Source: Undaria pinnatifida | Lineage: Eukaryota > Sar > Phaeophyceae > Laminariales > Alariaceae | Assembly: GCA_012845835.1 (NCBI GenBank) | Contig: JABAKD010000006.1 | Coordinates: 6,812,318 to 6,876,317, forward strand | Length of the DNA stretch: 64,000 nt | Direction of reading: 5' to 3' | Shown: piece after piece, positions 46,501-58,500 of the stretch | Layout of the letters: every line of letters starts with the position of its first letter | Position numbering within the stretch: the stretch's first letter is position 1 | Notes under the pieces: model-generated | Seen by the model: only the letters and a program-made list of their open reading frames with translations | What the model was told of the DNA's origin: nothing | The model's database searches: none | Program-made: the position numbers and the translations under genes

Positions 46501-49500
46501 ATCCTGCGGTGTATCGTAACGGCAGAGATGAAAAATCTAGATGAGCTAGGTGATCTAGGTGATCTAGATGCTTTCTGGATTGGCGAGATGATCTGCTGTA
46601 GATTGTGATCTGTTGAAGTACCAGGTATGTGTTTTTGGTCGCTATTTCTTTTTGTCCCAAAAGCCCAAAGGCTCGACTTTTCAACGATCTCTTTACGCCT
46701 AACATCATGTGCGTGGTGGAGCTTCGTGCGCACATTTTGGCAGGATTATCCTGCTCATGCTGACCTTGCATCACGTTCTTCAGAACACCTGTCGTTTGTT
46801 TTGTTTTGCTTTGTTTTTTTTTTCCTTCTCTTTTTGTTTCTTTTTTTTCTTCTTTTTTTCCCTTTTTTTCCTGCTTTTTCCCATTTTTTCATGGTCTACC
46901 TTGTTTTGTTGTGTTCTTCTTGTACCCGGTACGCTAGCACTTCACTTGCTTTACGTTGATGAATTGCGACTGTTCGGTTTACTCTGTTTCACAGTCTGTG
47001 ACCACAGAACTTGTCCTCTCCAGGATGAAGAATGAGCACGGACTCTTTTGTGTACTGATGTAGTAGGTAGAAACAACACAGTTTAATGTGAAGATAACAC
47101 ACAATTTCGCGCGCCCACGCTACGTACTCGTCGCATGTGTCGCGAGACGGGTCAGTCAAGGGAAGACGTCCAGCGGTCAAGAGTGTCAAACCGATCGTTC
47201 CACACTAAATTATACCTGGTACCAAGTAGTAGTTTCGCGTCAAAGGATATTTTTGAAGAATTGCCGTCGGTCAAGCGGTCAAGTTGCAGTCTCCCGACGT
47301 TCTTCGCTTCTCGTAGACGGTTGGGTACACCCAAAGTTTTAATATTTTTGGTCGCTACATATCTGGGCGCCGCCTTTGGATCCGAAAAGGCAACAACCAC
47401 TTGCGCAGCTCTACCCATTTTCTCGGAGACAATTTTACGTGGAGTCAGGGCTGGTGTATACGATGATGGCCTGCAGATCTTACAACCAACTATGCAGCAA
47501 GTGCCGAACTGCTGCCACTTCGGCAACTAGAAGCCTGGACTGGTTGAAGGAAAACTCGGAATGTATCACATTCACGTTATTTCATTTTATTTTATTTTTT
47601 CCCCTTTTTGTTGCGGATAGGCTTGTGTGTTGGCTACGTACGAAGCATGTTTTTTTTCCGATTGTTGATTGCGCTTCGTTGCATGGCTAAATCAACCCAG
47701 CAAATCACCTTGGAATATTTGCAATGTTTATCTCTGTCTCGTTGTTTGTGACCACAGACAGACCTCGTTTCTCTAGGAGGACACTGGTTGTGCTGGGTGT
47801 GGATGGGTGGAAATTTGAATGTCAGTGTGATGCAAAGAGCACACACTGCTGTACAGCAGCTGCTGCAACAGTTAGTGTGTATAGTCCACCTGTGTGTCCT
47901 TAACATTGAAGTGCTATTCCCATCCATCGACATCCAGTAAACCCAGCAGTGTCTCGTGCTACGCAGAGAGAGGCAAACTCTGTCCACGTGGCACCTTTTT
48001 TTTTTGTACCAGAACAAGGTGGTATTAGTATATATAATCTGGTATTTTTCTACTATATATAATCTGGTATTGTGTAGCAGGCATACGCATACACCTTTGT
48101 TCGTAAAGGGTTGCGTTTTGGCCGGCGCTGTTTTATAGCTGTATAACATAGCCGGAAGCGCTTCCCACCCCGTGTACTCGTATACGTATCATATAGAAGA
48201 GGCGACCACCCGTCCCCAACCGTCTGTATGCAAGCACCACTAATTATCCTTGTACACTATTGTAGCACGTGTCAGGCTCTAATATGGACAACGCATGGCA
48301 ACAAGAAGAGAGAACCATCGGTCATGAGTGCACTCAGTCCTCCCCCATCCCCTGTACTATACACGCCTTCAATGTTATCGCGGGTTAATTCAGCGTTTTC
48401 TTGCTCATTCAACTCGCGTATGGACAACAGACGTACGACATCGCAGGTCATGAATAGGTGTTTTCCTTCTCTTCTGCACTCCCCCCCCCCCCCCCCCCCC
48501 CCCCTCAAGGCCCCCCCCCTGTGAGTTTTGTTTTTATCGTGCGCCCTGTTTTGTGCATTTTGGTTGGTTGAGTGCCGTTCGCGTGCCCTTTTGTTGTTGT
48601 GATCGCCGTTCATTGGACTGGTCGACACAGGACGCCGGCAGGGCAGGCCAACGTGACATTGGTAAACAAACCTACTACTGCTGCTGCTGTCAGCGAAAGA
48701 AAACATTTCATCGTATCGTACGACGTAGAGTGTATTTTAATTTCATAATAATCGTAGCCCGCATGCAGAGCCTATCATCTTTAAAACAGCATATATGTCA
48801 TTTTCGGGGAAAAATCCACTTTTATCTCGCGTAGGATTCTTTCGGCATTCCCAGTGCTCTTCGATTTGCATCGAATATTGAAACTACTTGAAATTCATGT
48901 ATGGGGTATTTTTGCAATGGTTGAATGGTTGAGTTTGGTGTCTGCGAGCGCGGCAGGGGGGAGGGGGGCAGGGGGGGGGGGGGGAGTACGCGATCAGGGC
49001 ATGTGGGCGAAGAAAACGAAATTCTTCCCGACACATCGAAGCAATAATTTGGGACAATGTTATTGTTTGTTGCTGCCGCGGCAAGATGCTAGCGACTTCT
49101 TGATGCTCCCCTCTTAGACTATGTATGTCGTAGCAGTGTGTGCGCGTGTTATTCATGTTGAAGTGGTATTTCCACCCACTTACGTCCAGCGCAACCGGCG
49201 TCCGTGCCGGTGCTTCCTAGTAATAGAGAGATGAGCTGTGTGATGACGTGATGACGAACTACGAGACGGAGATACGCTTTGTGAATGCAGCAAGGTGATT
49301 TCGCGATGCAGTAGTGGTCCCTGTATAGTGCCGGTATGTGCTCTATAGAGGGAAATACCGGCACTGCTATAGCGGCAACCGGCACCACTCCGCACACTCC
49401 CACTACGTACCGGTTTCGCCTAATTTTGAAATATAATGTGCCAAACACGTCCGCTGTGACTTGGATAAGATTTAGATTCGATGCTCCTCTTTGCAAGCTG

Positions 49501-52500
49501 CGTGATGCATGTAAATGTTGCGGATAAAATGGAGAGGACACACGGCGGTGTGTACGGAAATATGTGGAGGTTATTTGCGCAACATTACCATAGGCACTAT
49601 AGCGGGAAACCGGCACGATAGAGAACCAATTCCGATATTGTAGTATTGATAGTGTAACCCATACTGCGATTACGGCTGGAATTTCCCACATGTGCCGAGC
49701 AATTTCACAGGCAATATGGCGGGCACCCGGCGCTATACAGGGGGCGCTTGTAGTATATATAGTGGTGTAAGTAACGGGCACTAGCTTTGTCTCTAGGAGA
49801 CATAGGCCCTGGCATGGCACCGGTAGTGCTTGATGTAAATGGCTGGACAGGTCAGTTTAATGTGAAGGAACACACACTGACCAGCTGGCCAGCTTGGACT
49901 GACCACCTCCTGGCATGAATAGCGTAGAAGTGTATGTTTGCCGTACCAGTACAATTGTTGGAGACCTTTGAAATTGAAATGCGATATTGTTTTCCGCCCC
50001 CAATGTATTTTAGAATATTCAGCTGAAATAATGTTTGGTTGATTTGTTGTGAGATCGCGCATGGCAGGTTGTAGTTATGATTGATTGGTTGCTCTGATGT
50101 TGGATACTCTTATACTTGCGGAAAGCGTGAGAGCGTGAGTTAGCAACAACACTCGATGAAAAATCGACGAGCAGTGGGATTGCTGACCCCTATGCGCGAT
50201 ACAAATTGAAGGCAAAAACCGGGGGGGAGAAGGGACGACACTTGTGACCACGGCTTGTCCAGAAGCTGGAAAGTAGATGTGTGTGAGAAATAAATAAATA
50301 AATAAGTGGCCACAGCAGTATAGAGCCGGTCGCCCCGGCAGCCTCGAATACTGCTACTGCTGTGGCGTTGGTCCTTGAGTTCGATTCCCACCGTGGTGAG
50401 ATTTCACTTTATTTGCAAGAATGCAAATTTGCAAGAATGCAAAAACCAAAAAATGGATCAACTGCTGGGAGCACCTAGCAGCGTGGGTACGCACAATTCG
50501 ACGCGAGCCGACGAGGGAGAAAAATGCGGAGTTCTTCCCGCGATACAACATGAAGGCACGTAGCGTGGTGGGAGGAGAGAGGAGGGGCCCGCTATGCGAC
50601 CCCGGATCTGAGTTACTACTGGGAGGGACAAACGAAAGTGATGGAGATTTAAGCTTTTTTTACCCGGATCTCAAGGGGGATCTTTGAAAAAAAAAAGTGC
50701 GAGGATATTAGTCTATGTGGGATGGAAAAAAAAAAAGGAATACGGCTCGAAGTTTAGACTGAACTGGATCGTATGGATATGCCCTTTGAAGCAGAAGAAC
50801 TCTTCAGCAAATACGTTGACATATTTTCCTCGTTTCGCCCTCGTATATGAGTTCACAGCCGACATATTGAAATATGTGTGTGTGAAAAACCCACCCCTCT
50901 TTGGTATACTAGCCTTGTGTACTCCAGAGGGGAAACAATCGAAAGCACGTCGCAGGACGATACTAGCGTTGGGCACACGCAGCAGACATATTTTCCTCGT
51001 TTCGCCCTCGTATACGAGTTCACGGCCGACATGTTGAAATAATGTGAAAAATCCACCCCTCTTTGGAATACTGGCCTTATGTAAGAGTACTGCAAAGGGA
51101 AAACAATCGAAAGCACGTCGCAGGACGATTCTAGCGTTGGGCACACGCAGCAGCCCCCGGCCTGTTCGGGCGAGGCATGTGCCCCAATTGCAGAACACCC
51201 CTTACTATCTGGTGGAGCGAAAATAAGATTCGACTGAATGAAGTGCTGAAAGCGCCTGTTGTCGTAGCAGCGTTGATAAACGTAATTCGATGCGATTCGA
51301 CGAGGAAAGAAATATCTGGAGTCTTCTCGCGATCGAAAACGAAGGCGCGTACCGTAGTGGGGGGGGGGAGAAGAGCCTGCTTGGTGATGGCTGATCTGAG
51401 TTTTCGTTGTATGGAGGTAGGAGGAAGAGAAGTGCAAAGCTGATGGAAGGAACGAGCAAAAAAAGAAAACGAAAGGTAGATCCGCTCTATGATATCACAT
51501 GCTAAGGCCCACTAGAGCCAAATGACATGCCAGGAACTGTACAGCGTAGCAGGCGGCACGGTGATTTTTTTTTTTTTTCATCCTCCGGCGGATGGGGAAA
51601 AATAAAGCTTTTAGCTCACCACACTTCCACGTATTTTCATACGCGTCGTGTGTCGATTTAACTCAGTTGCTTTCGCAGCCCAACGCTGCTAGCTGGCGCA
51701 CCCTTCGGGTCCCAACGGTGATGCTTGGACCGCGGTGGTACAGGAGTTATCCGGCTGTAATCCTGGAACGGCGTTTTCACGTATACCCGTCTGCACGTGT
51801 CGACGCTTGCCATGGTTGGCTGGCTCTATGGTACCTGCTGTGTAGGCGTTACGTGTCTTGTGTCTTGAGTCGGAGGTTTGTCGCGCCGCCGGAGTATCGA
51901 TTGCTATTAGGTATCATCCCTAGAGCGTACCGCCTACCTGGTATGATGCCAGGTATTCGACGAAACCCGTTTGGTTGATGGAATACGGGTGTTTTCGCGA
52001 TGTTTCATTGGCCCACACGCGCACGCATACCCCCGTTGATTGGTCCGATAATAACGTTTCGCGGTGTTTCATTCGTCAACACATGCACACACCAAAAGCG
52101 ACGAGCGCGATCTGCCTCACGCTCGCCTCACAGCTTCCTGCGTTGCGGGTCGAACACGTCTCCTTCACAGGCGGCTGGGGTTGTTTGCTCCAAGTGGCCG
52201 ATGCTGTAGCCCTAGTCACCTTTTTCGTCATTTTTTTTCTCGTCTGATTCTCCGCAAGGTTCAATCAATGTGAGAACAGGAATAATCGCCCTTTTGGGAC
52301 TTTTCAGAGCCCCCCGCCCCAAAAATACGAAAACCAAAATGTGGCGATTGACTGAGTCTACGGTAGCCCCCCCCCAAAAAAAACACCAGCGATTTTATTT
52401 CACGAACGTTTCATGGCTGCTCGACGTAGAGGAAGGGCGCTGCTAAAAAATAGTCTCCACATGTTTCATTGGGTTGCAAAGGGCTATTGATCGATGACGT

Positions 52501-55500
52501 CGGGCATCGTATTTCAGGAGATACGGCCGGGAGCTGGTTTCAAAGCCGGCCATTTCGTTGAAGAAACGTTAGGGGGGCTACGGCGGTAGAACGACTCGAT
52601 TACAGCTCCGTCGGTTACACGACGGAACCCAGGCCGCTGGGCGCACGGGCGGCGGTAGTGGTGGCTGAGTCGCCACTGTTGGCGTGATTAAGACGGAGGC
52701 CTCTTTCACAGGGGAGGTCTCGAGCCTTCCGCAGTACGCGATGGCGCATTTGCGGCGCCTTGACCGCGCTCTAGCCTGAAGTCATACCGGATAAAAGCAC
52801 CAAAAATAGTTTGCTTTGCGGAGGGTTTAAGGCTTTTTGTGTGTGTTTGCGTTTTCTTCGCGAATCGCGAGAGGGCGTCGACCCAACCTTGAGCCGTATC
52901 CCAAGCTTTTACGTAGACCGTAAGGCTCCGACCTGCGCGCGCAGTTTCGCCGCGCGTTGTGGAGACAATCTGATAAAAATGTGCGGACCACATGAAAAAA
53001 ATCGAAATGTATTTGGTAAATTGTCTGGTGCCTGGCATCTCTTGTGGGTTTTAGAACACCGCGAAGGCTATGTATGCACTGGCGCATTTTGTGTCCTCAC
53101 CACCGCGCGCTGAAAATACGTGGAAGTGTGGTGGGCTAAAGCTTTACTTTTCCCCATCCGCCGGAGGATATACAAGAGAAGAAAAAAAAAAAAAAAGCTG
53201 CACGCAACGACAGCAGTCGTGGTCTCTTGTATAGTGCGGTGCCTTGGCGGCCGACCATACCCGCACTAAAGCGGAACCGTCGCAGTGTCCCGGGATTGGA
53301 TAACCGCACTAAAGTGGCACCCCGCACCGCTCCGGGATGGTCAGTAAAGCAGTATTAGTACTCAGGACGGGCAAGACCGTGGCAAGCAATTATCACAGCA
53401 TCAGACTGTGATCCACCGCTGTCTATAGGGTACTGCACTATCGCGGGACTAGGGCCGTATGCGAAAACAGCTTGCTCGACGATAACCGCACTAGAGCAGG
53501 ACCCCCGCACCATCCGCAAGTACACTAGTACTTTGTAGGGGCAAGCAGGGCCGTGACAGGCGATTCTCGCAGCAGTAAACTGGGACATCGCACTAAAGCG
53601 GGACCCCCGCCCTCTCCCTGGATGGTGTAGTAGAGTACCTGGCACTATATAGGACTATTAAGGTCGCGACAATCGTTTCTCACTGCACTAAACTGGGACA
53701 TCGCCCTCCAGGGTACCGCACTATCGAGGGACTATGGCTGTATGCGAATTTCAACTCGCTTGTGGTAGAATGTGAAGACACGTGGTGGTACTGTTATACT
53801 CGTCGTGTTTCGGTCGCTTTGTCTGGATCCCAAATAGGTGAAAGCCAGATAGTGGCCGTCACATGTAGATTTTTGTGTAATTTTGAAATTCAGTTTGATG
53901 ATGGGCCTTGTCTCGTGTTTCTTCTCGAGTTGTATGGTGGGAGGGGAGGAGTAAGAACCCTCCCCGTACCTCCTACCGCCCACCCCCGGGGGTTGTTTCT
54001 TGGACGTGTCTGCGTTTTTGCCAGTAGCGCGATGTCCTGCACGACACATCAGAACGATTTACATAGGACCTAAATGAGCTGGATCGTCATCTGTGCGGTG
54101 TGTGTAAAATAGAGGCGGTTATCATCGCGCAGCAGTTGCAGCAGCGTCGCTGCTGAGGGTCGCGGACGGGTAGCGGAAATTCCCGAACCATTTACAAGTA
54201 TGGGTTGTGATATGTCTGTTGCTGTGTACATATAGCCCATGGGCTCGAATTGCGCTTCGTTATGCACAGCGTGATGCGCTTGTGGTGCTGCCACGCTCAC
54301 TCTTGTTTATGTTAATGGTCGGTTGATTAGTTGATAGTCTAATACCGCACTTACAGCAGTATCGTTTGGACGAAGTGTTTGGTAGATGTACCCGGGCCTC
54401 AAGATGGCCCGTGGTCGAACCGTCCCAGGACAGCGCATCCGCTGCTCGTAGGCTACTTTTTTTTCAAGACACGTGCACCAGCATGGAACACTTGAACATC
54501 ATGATTTAGTCCGTTTGATGTACCTACTACGTGGTCTAATGTTCATTGCCCAAGTTCAACACGTGCAACAACAACGACAACAGATGTCATCATCAGTTTT
54601 GATACGCGCTAATCCAAGTAAGACGTACAAGTGCAACGAAGAACGTATCAACACCATCGTACTCCGTTTGGTACATAATTAATACTAAGTACTAAATAGT
54701 CCAAGCAAGACGCGTACAACAACTATGATATCGTATATATACTACCTGGTATTTTTTTACATTATACTACCTGATATTGTATGAATTAACAGTAACATAT
54801 TGATTCCAGGTATTGACACCAATGCTTTTTGATATCAGTACAAGCAGTACAATTTTTTACAGCAGCGCATGAATAAGCTACAGTCTAAATTGCTGCTGTA
54901 TGGATAATTGGCAATTTACCACAAGCAGTTATTTTATTCGAGTGTATCATACCACCAATATTTGTGTACCTGGTGTGTGGTACCAGGTATTTGTCTAGTC
55001 TACGTGATCTACTCATACTGTACGATAGTATAATGTACACTCGTAACACGTATACCTCCGTTTCGCTTTTCTTGTGTGTCTTAACAGCAGCAGAGTGTGA
55101 GCGTGCTTTTCTGCGTTTTTTTTTTTTTTCATCCTCTGGGGGATGGGGAATTGGCGCTTAACTCCTTAAGAGCCCCAAAACCCCTCCCTATACAAAGTTC
55201 AAGTAAATTTGTCCCCAAAAAGGGTTTCCAGTAGTGAAGGCGTTTAGCTCGCCACACATGAACGTATTTTGATACACGTTGTGTGTCAAGACAAGTGTAT
55301 TCGCAATCCAGCTGGTTTTCTGGCGTGTCCTTCAGTTCCCGTGGCAGCGACAGCGCGAGCTGTCCCTACCGGCGATCCCCGTTACTAATCCAGCAGCGCA
55401 AGCTGTCGTTGTATCCGGATGCGTGAGTATGTCGACCCGACCTGAGCCCTCGGGATCAGGTGCGGTGGAGATAGTGGAGATAGCCACACGGAACTTCATC

Positions 55501-58500
55501 CTTTCGGGTAGTGTTGGACTTGCGCAAGCTCGCCCACTAACAAAACACCCGGCCGCGACGAAACAGCCTTCCGCCGGACTTGGTCCAGTTACGGTCCACC
55601 CTACCCATTCGGGCGTTGGTCCTCTAGGCATTATATTGAAGTAGGAGGCGGGGGAGAGGGGGGGGGCAGGGCACCAGTCGCCTCCCCCTCTCAACTCCTT
55701 TAGTAGTGGGTGTATATATCGTAAGGTGGTTAGAGTGGCAACCGCTTGATATACAGCGGTTGAAATCGGTTTTCACGACAGCAGTAACTACGGATACAGC
55801 ATGCAGCAGGCTAGACGATTAGGGGGGCTGTCTCTCGATGCTGTAGTGCAGGCAAATTTTCTTCGCACCCATATTGGTCTGGCTTGTTTTGTTGTGTTTT
55901 TGCTTGTACCCGGTACGCTCTCACTTCGCTTGCTTTGCCTTGATGAATTGCGACTGTTTGGTTTACTCTGTCTCACAGCAGTCTGTGACCACATAATTTG
56001 TATCTTTGTAGGAGGAAGAATCAGCACCGGCTCTTGGTGTACTGATGTCGTTGGGTAGAAAGAACGGCTTAATTAATGTAAAGACAACACACACTATTAT
56101 ACCGCCTTATACAGGCTCCAATTTTGCTGTACCGTTTTGGAGATAAATTACTTGATGTTAGGGTGGGATAATCATGGCCGTAAGAAAAGGGTTATGAGCG
56201 AATTTTTCCCACTGCGTTTCATTATTCCATGGGTCGCATTATTTGCGTGGCGAAGATCGAGCAATAGGCGGCAAACGCACGTGCACGCATATCCCCTCAC
56301 CCCTTCGTCCACCCCCACCCGCCCCCACAATGGTTGCTTTTGGGTCCAGCCTCAGGGCCAGTTCGTCACGTCAATGGTTGTATAGGGTTATTTATTAGAA
56401 GTTTACATATGGTTATTTGCTGGTTATTTGCCGCCGTGTCGTTTGTTGTGGTCGCAGGCAGCCTTGTTGGCTTGTTGGGCTGTGGCTTTCATCACGCTCT
56501 CTTGTTCTCTCGCATGCCGTATGTCGTATGTCTGTTTAGGTTACAAACGCCAGTCGTCTTAAGCTCCCTAATGTAGATGTCTCTGTTTCGTTTCTTGTTG
56601 GCCTCGCTTTTTTATGTCTCTTGTTTCTTCGCCGCTCTCAAACTGCTGTGTCATCATTTTATCCTTGCCCCTTGTTGTTTCTCCTCTATTCCTCTACCAG
56701 TTATGTGTCTCCATCCCTGTCTCTAACTCGTGTGCTCGTTATTCACCCCGAATCTCTTGTGCCCCCCCCCCCCCCCCTGCCCTCCCTCCCTGCCTCTGTC
56801 TCTTCGTCTACTTCTATCGCTCCCCCCGCCCCCCTCCCTCCACCCATCCCCCTCTTGCCCTCCCCCTCTATGCAAACCCCGTATTATATTATTCTCTATA
56901 CGGTGTTAAGGTGGATGCATGCGAGGCAAGGTTGAGTGCGAGGAGGCGGATGTGGCGGGATCGTTCGAGGGCATGGAGATGGTGGCACACCACAGGCTGA
57001 CGCTCAGTGCGACAGCGAGGGTAGGGGGCAAGGTAAGACGGCGGTGGACGTGGGGGAGGGGCAGGACCACAGCATATTTTTGTCAAGATGTTACACGTGC
57101 AGTCTAGAGAGGCCATCTGGTATGGGACAAAGATGTGTGTTGACGGTCTAGTTTTGTCCCGTCAAGACCTTGTTAGACGTAATATACTGACTTTATTCAT
57201 GCATGAAGCGGTCCTTGACGGCTGCCCGTCATACGTCAATAATGCCGTCATCCGACATCTTTGGTATGGGGGGGGAGGGGGGACAGAAGCACGGCTTAAG
57301 TTATTACCATGTTACGTTTGGGGAGGCGGTGTTTGGGGAGGGGGGTTGTACTTCGCTTGTGCATGGCCGTAGTCGTATGACCATAGACCCGCGCATCCCT
57401 ACTCTGCCGGGACGGAGCACGTCGGGTTTTCACCAACCAGGCAGACACTGCTTACACCAAGCTTGAATGTTTGGGGAAGGGGGAAGAAATTATCATGCAT
57501 GGCCTTAGCCTCAACCCCTTCAGAGCCCCAAAAATATCTCCCTTTATTTATTTCAAGTAACTTGTCCCGAACAAACGGGTTTCCAGTTGCAAAGGCGTCA
57601 AGACCATAGACGCCTCGCATCCCAGGACGGAGTGTGGTGAGATAGGGTTTTCACTGGAAAATAGTATAGACTAGCGTCGTAGTATGGACAGTCGAGTCAT
57701 TATTAAGAATTGTCAAGTGTGGAGAAATAAGGTTTCCAGGGAAGAATTTGATTTTGGTTCGGGTGCTTACGAATTCTTCATGAGCAAGAAGTCCGTTTAA
57801 CGTTAAGACTTTTTTTAACCGTTTTTTGTTCTGTTGCTATTAATAGGCGGATTTTAACTTGAGAAAAAAATAGCAGGTTTTTTTAACCGAATTGCAGAGT
57901 GAAAAGGCGAAGTTTTGACCTGAGAGAGGACCAAATGAGAAGCAGGACGCTCAACTTCAATTGATTAGGCGAGAAAAAAATGGTAGCATCTGTGGGAAAA
58001 TGGGTTAAGATAGAAGAGAAGAAAAGACAGGTCTTCCGTTTAGATCGAATGTGCCGAGGCTAGGCGGTAAATGTCACACGAAGCTGGCGAAGAATTGGGT
58101 CTTCCCTGGCAGCGGTAGGTAGCCTAGAGAAGCGTTGGCCAGCAGTTATCTGAGGAGAACCGGCTTCTCTTCCTGCGGTTACTGCAGTTGTTGCGGTAGG
58201 GTTTGAGCTTGTCAGAATTTGGAAGAGTTGTTATAAAAATAAAAAATACCCTCCGGCTATGAGATCGAAGATTTTGTCGAAATTGATCCATGCAAGCTGT
58301 GTGTGACACTCCGATCGCGTTACGTAGCATTTTGGAGCAATAACGAGCAAGAAAAACGAGCTCCAATTGATCAGTCTCGTAGTATTCCGTCCTCAACCGC
58401 CTTTGCTGTATGAGACATTATTAAACGGTAGACCTTACCATTTACCATTTGTTAGTCGAGAAAATTTTGCGAGGTAGGTACACTACTGTGTACAAGACGA

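Larger units (their letters stand above)
31582..56910 (+). other. Giant intron 1 of the bactofilin gene (25.3 kb)
   Basis: Bounded by GTGAGC and TTAAG. It contains no recognisable plus-strand gene. Its content is SINEs A and B, MITEs, dispersed families D to M, short tandem duplications and two broken minus-strand coding remnants (37.2-37.7 and 39.8-40.2 kb). Brown-algal introns are usually below 1-2 kb, so this one has grown mainly by insertion of mobile DNA. The stretch 31700-32900 holds only AT-rich sequence without features I can support. Confidence 0.65.

Noticed and set aside
47135-47530. 131-codon plus-strand and 124-codon minus-strand ORFs
   Set aside because: Both cover the dispersed family-M repeat; neither shows a domain or clear coding bias.
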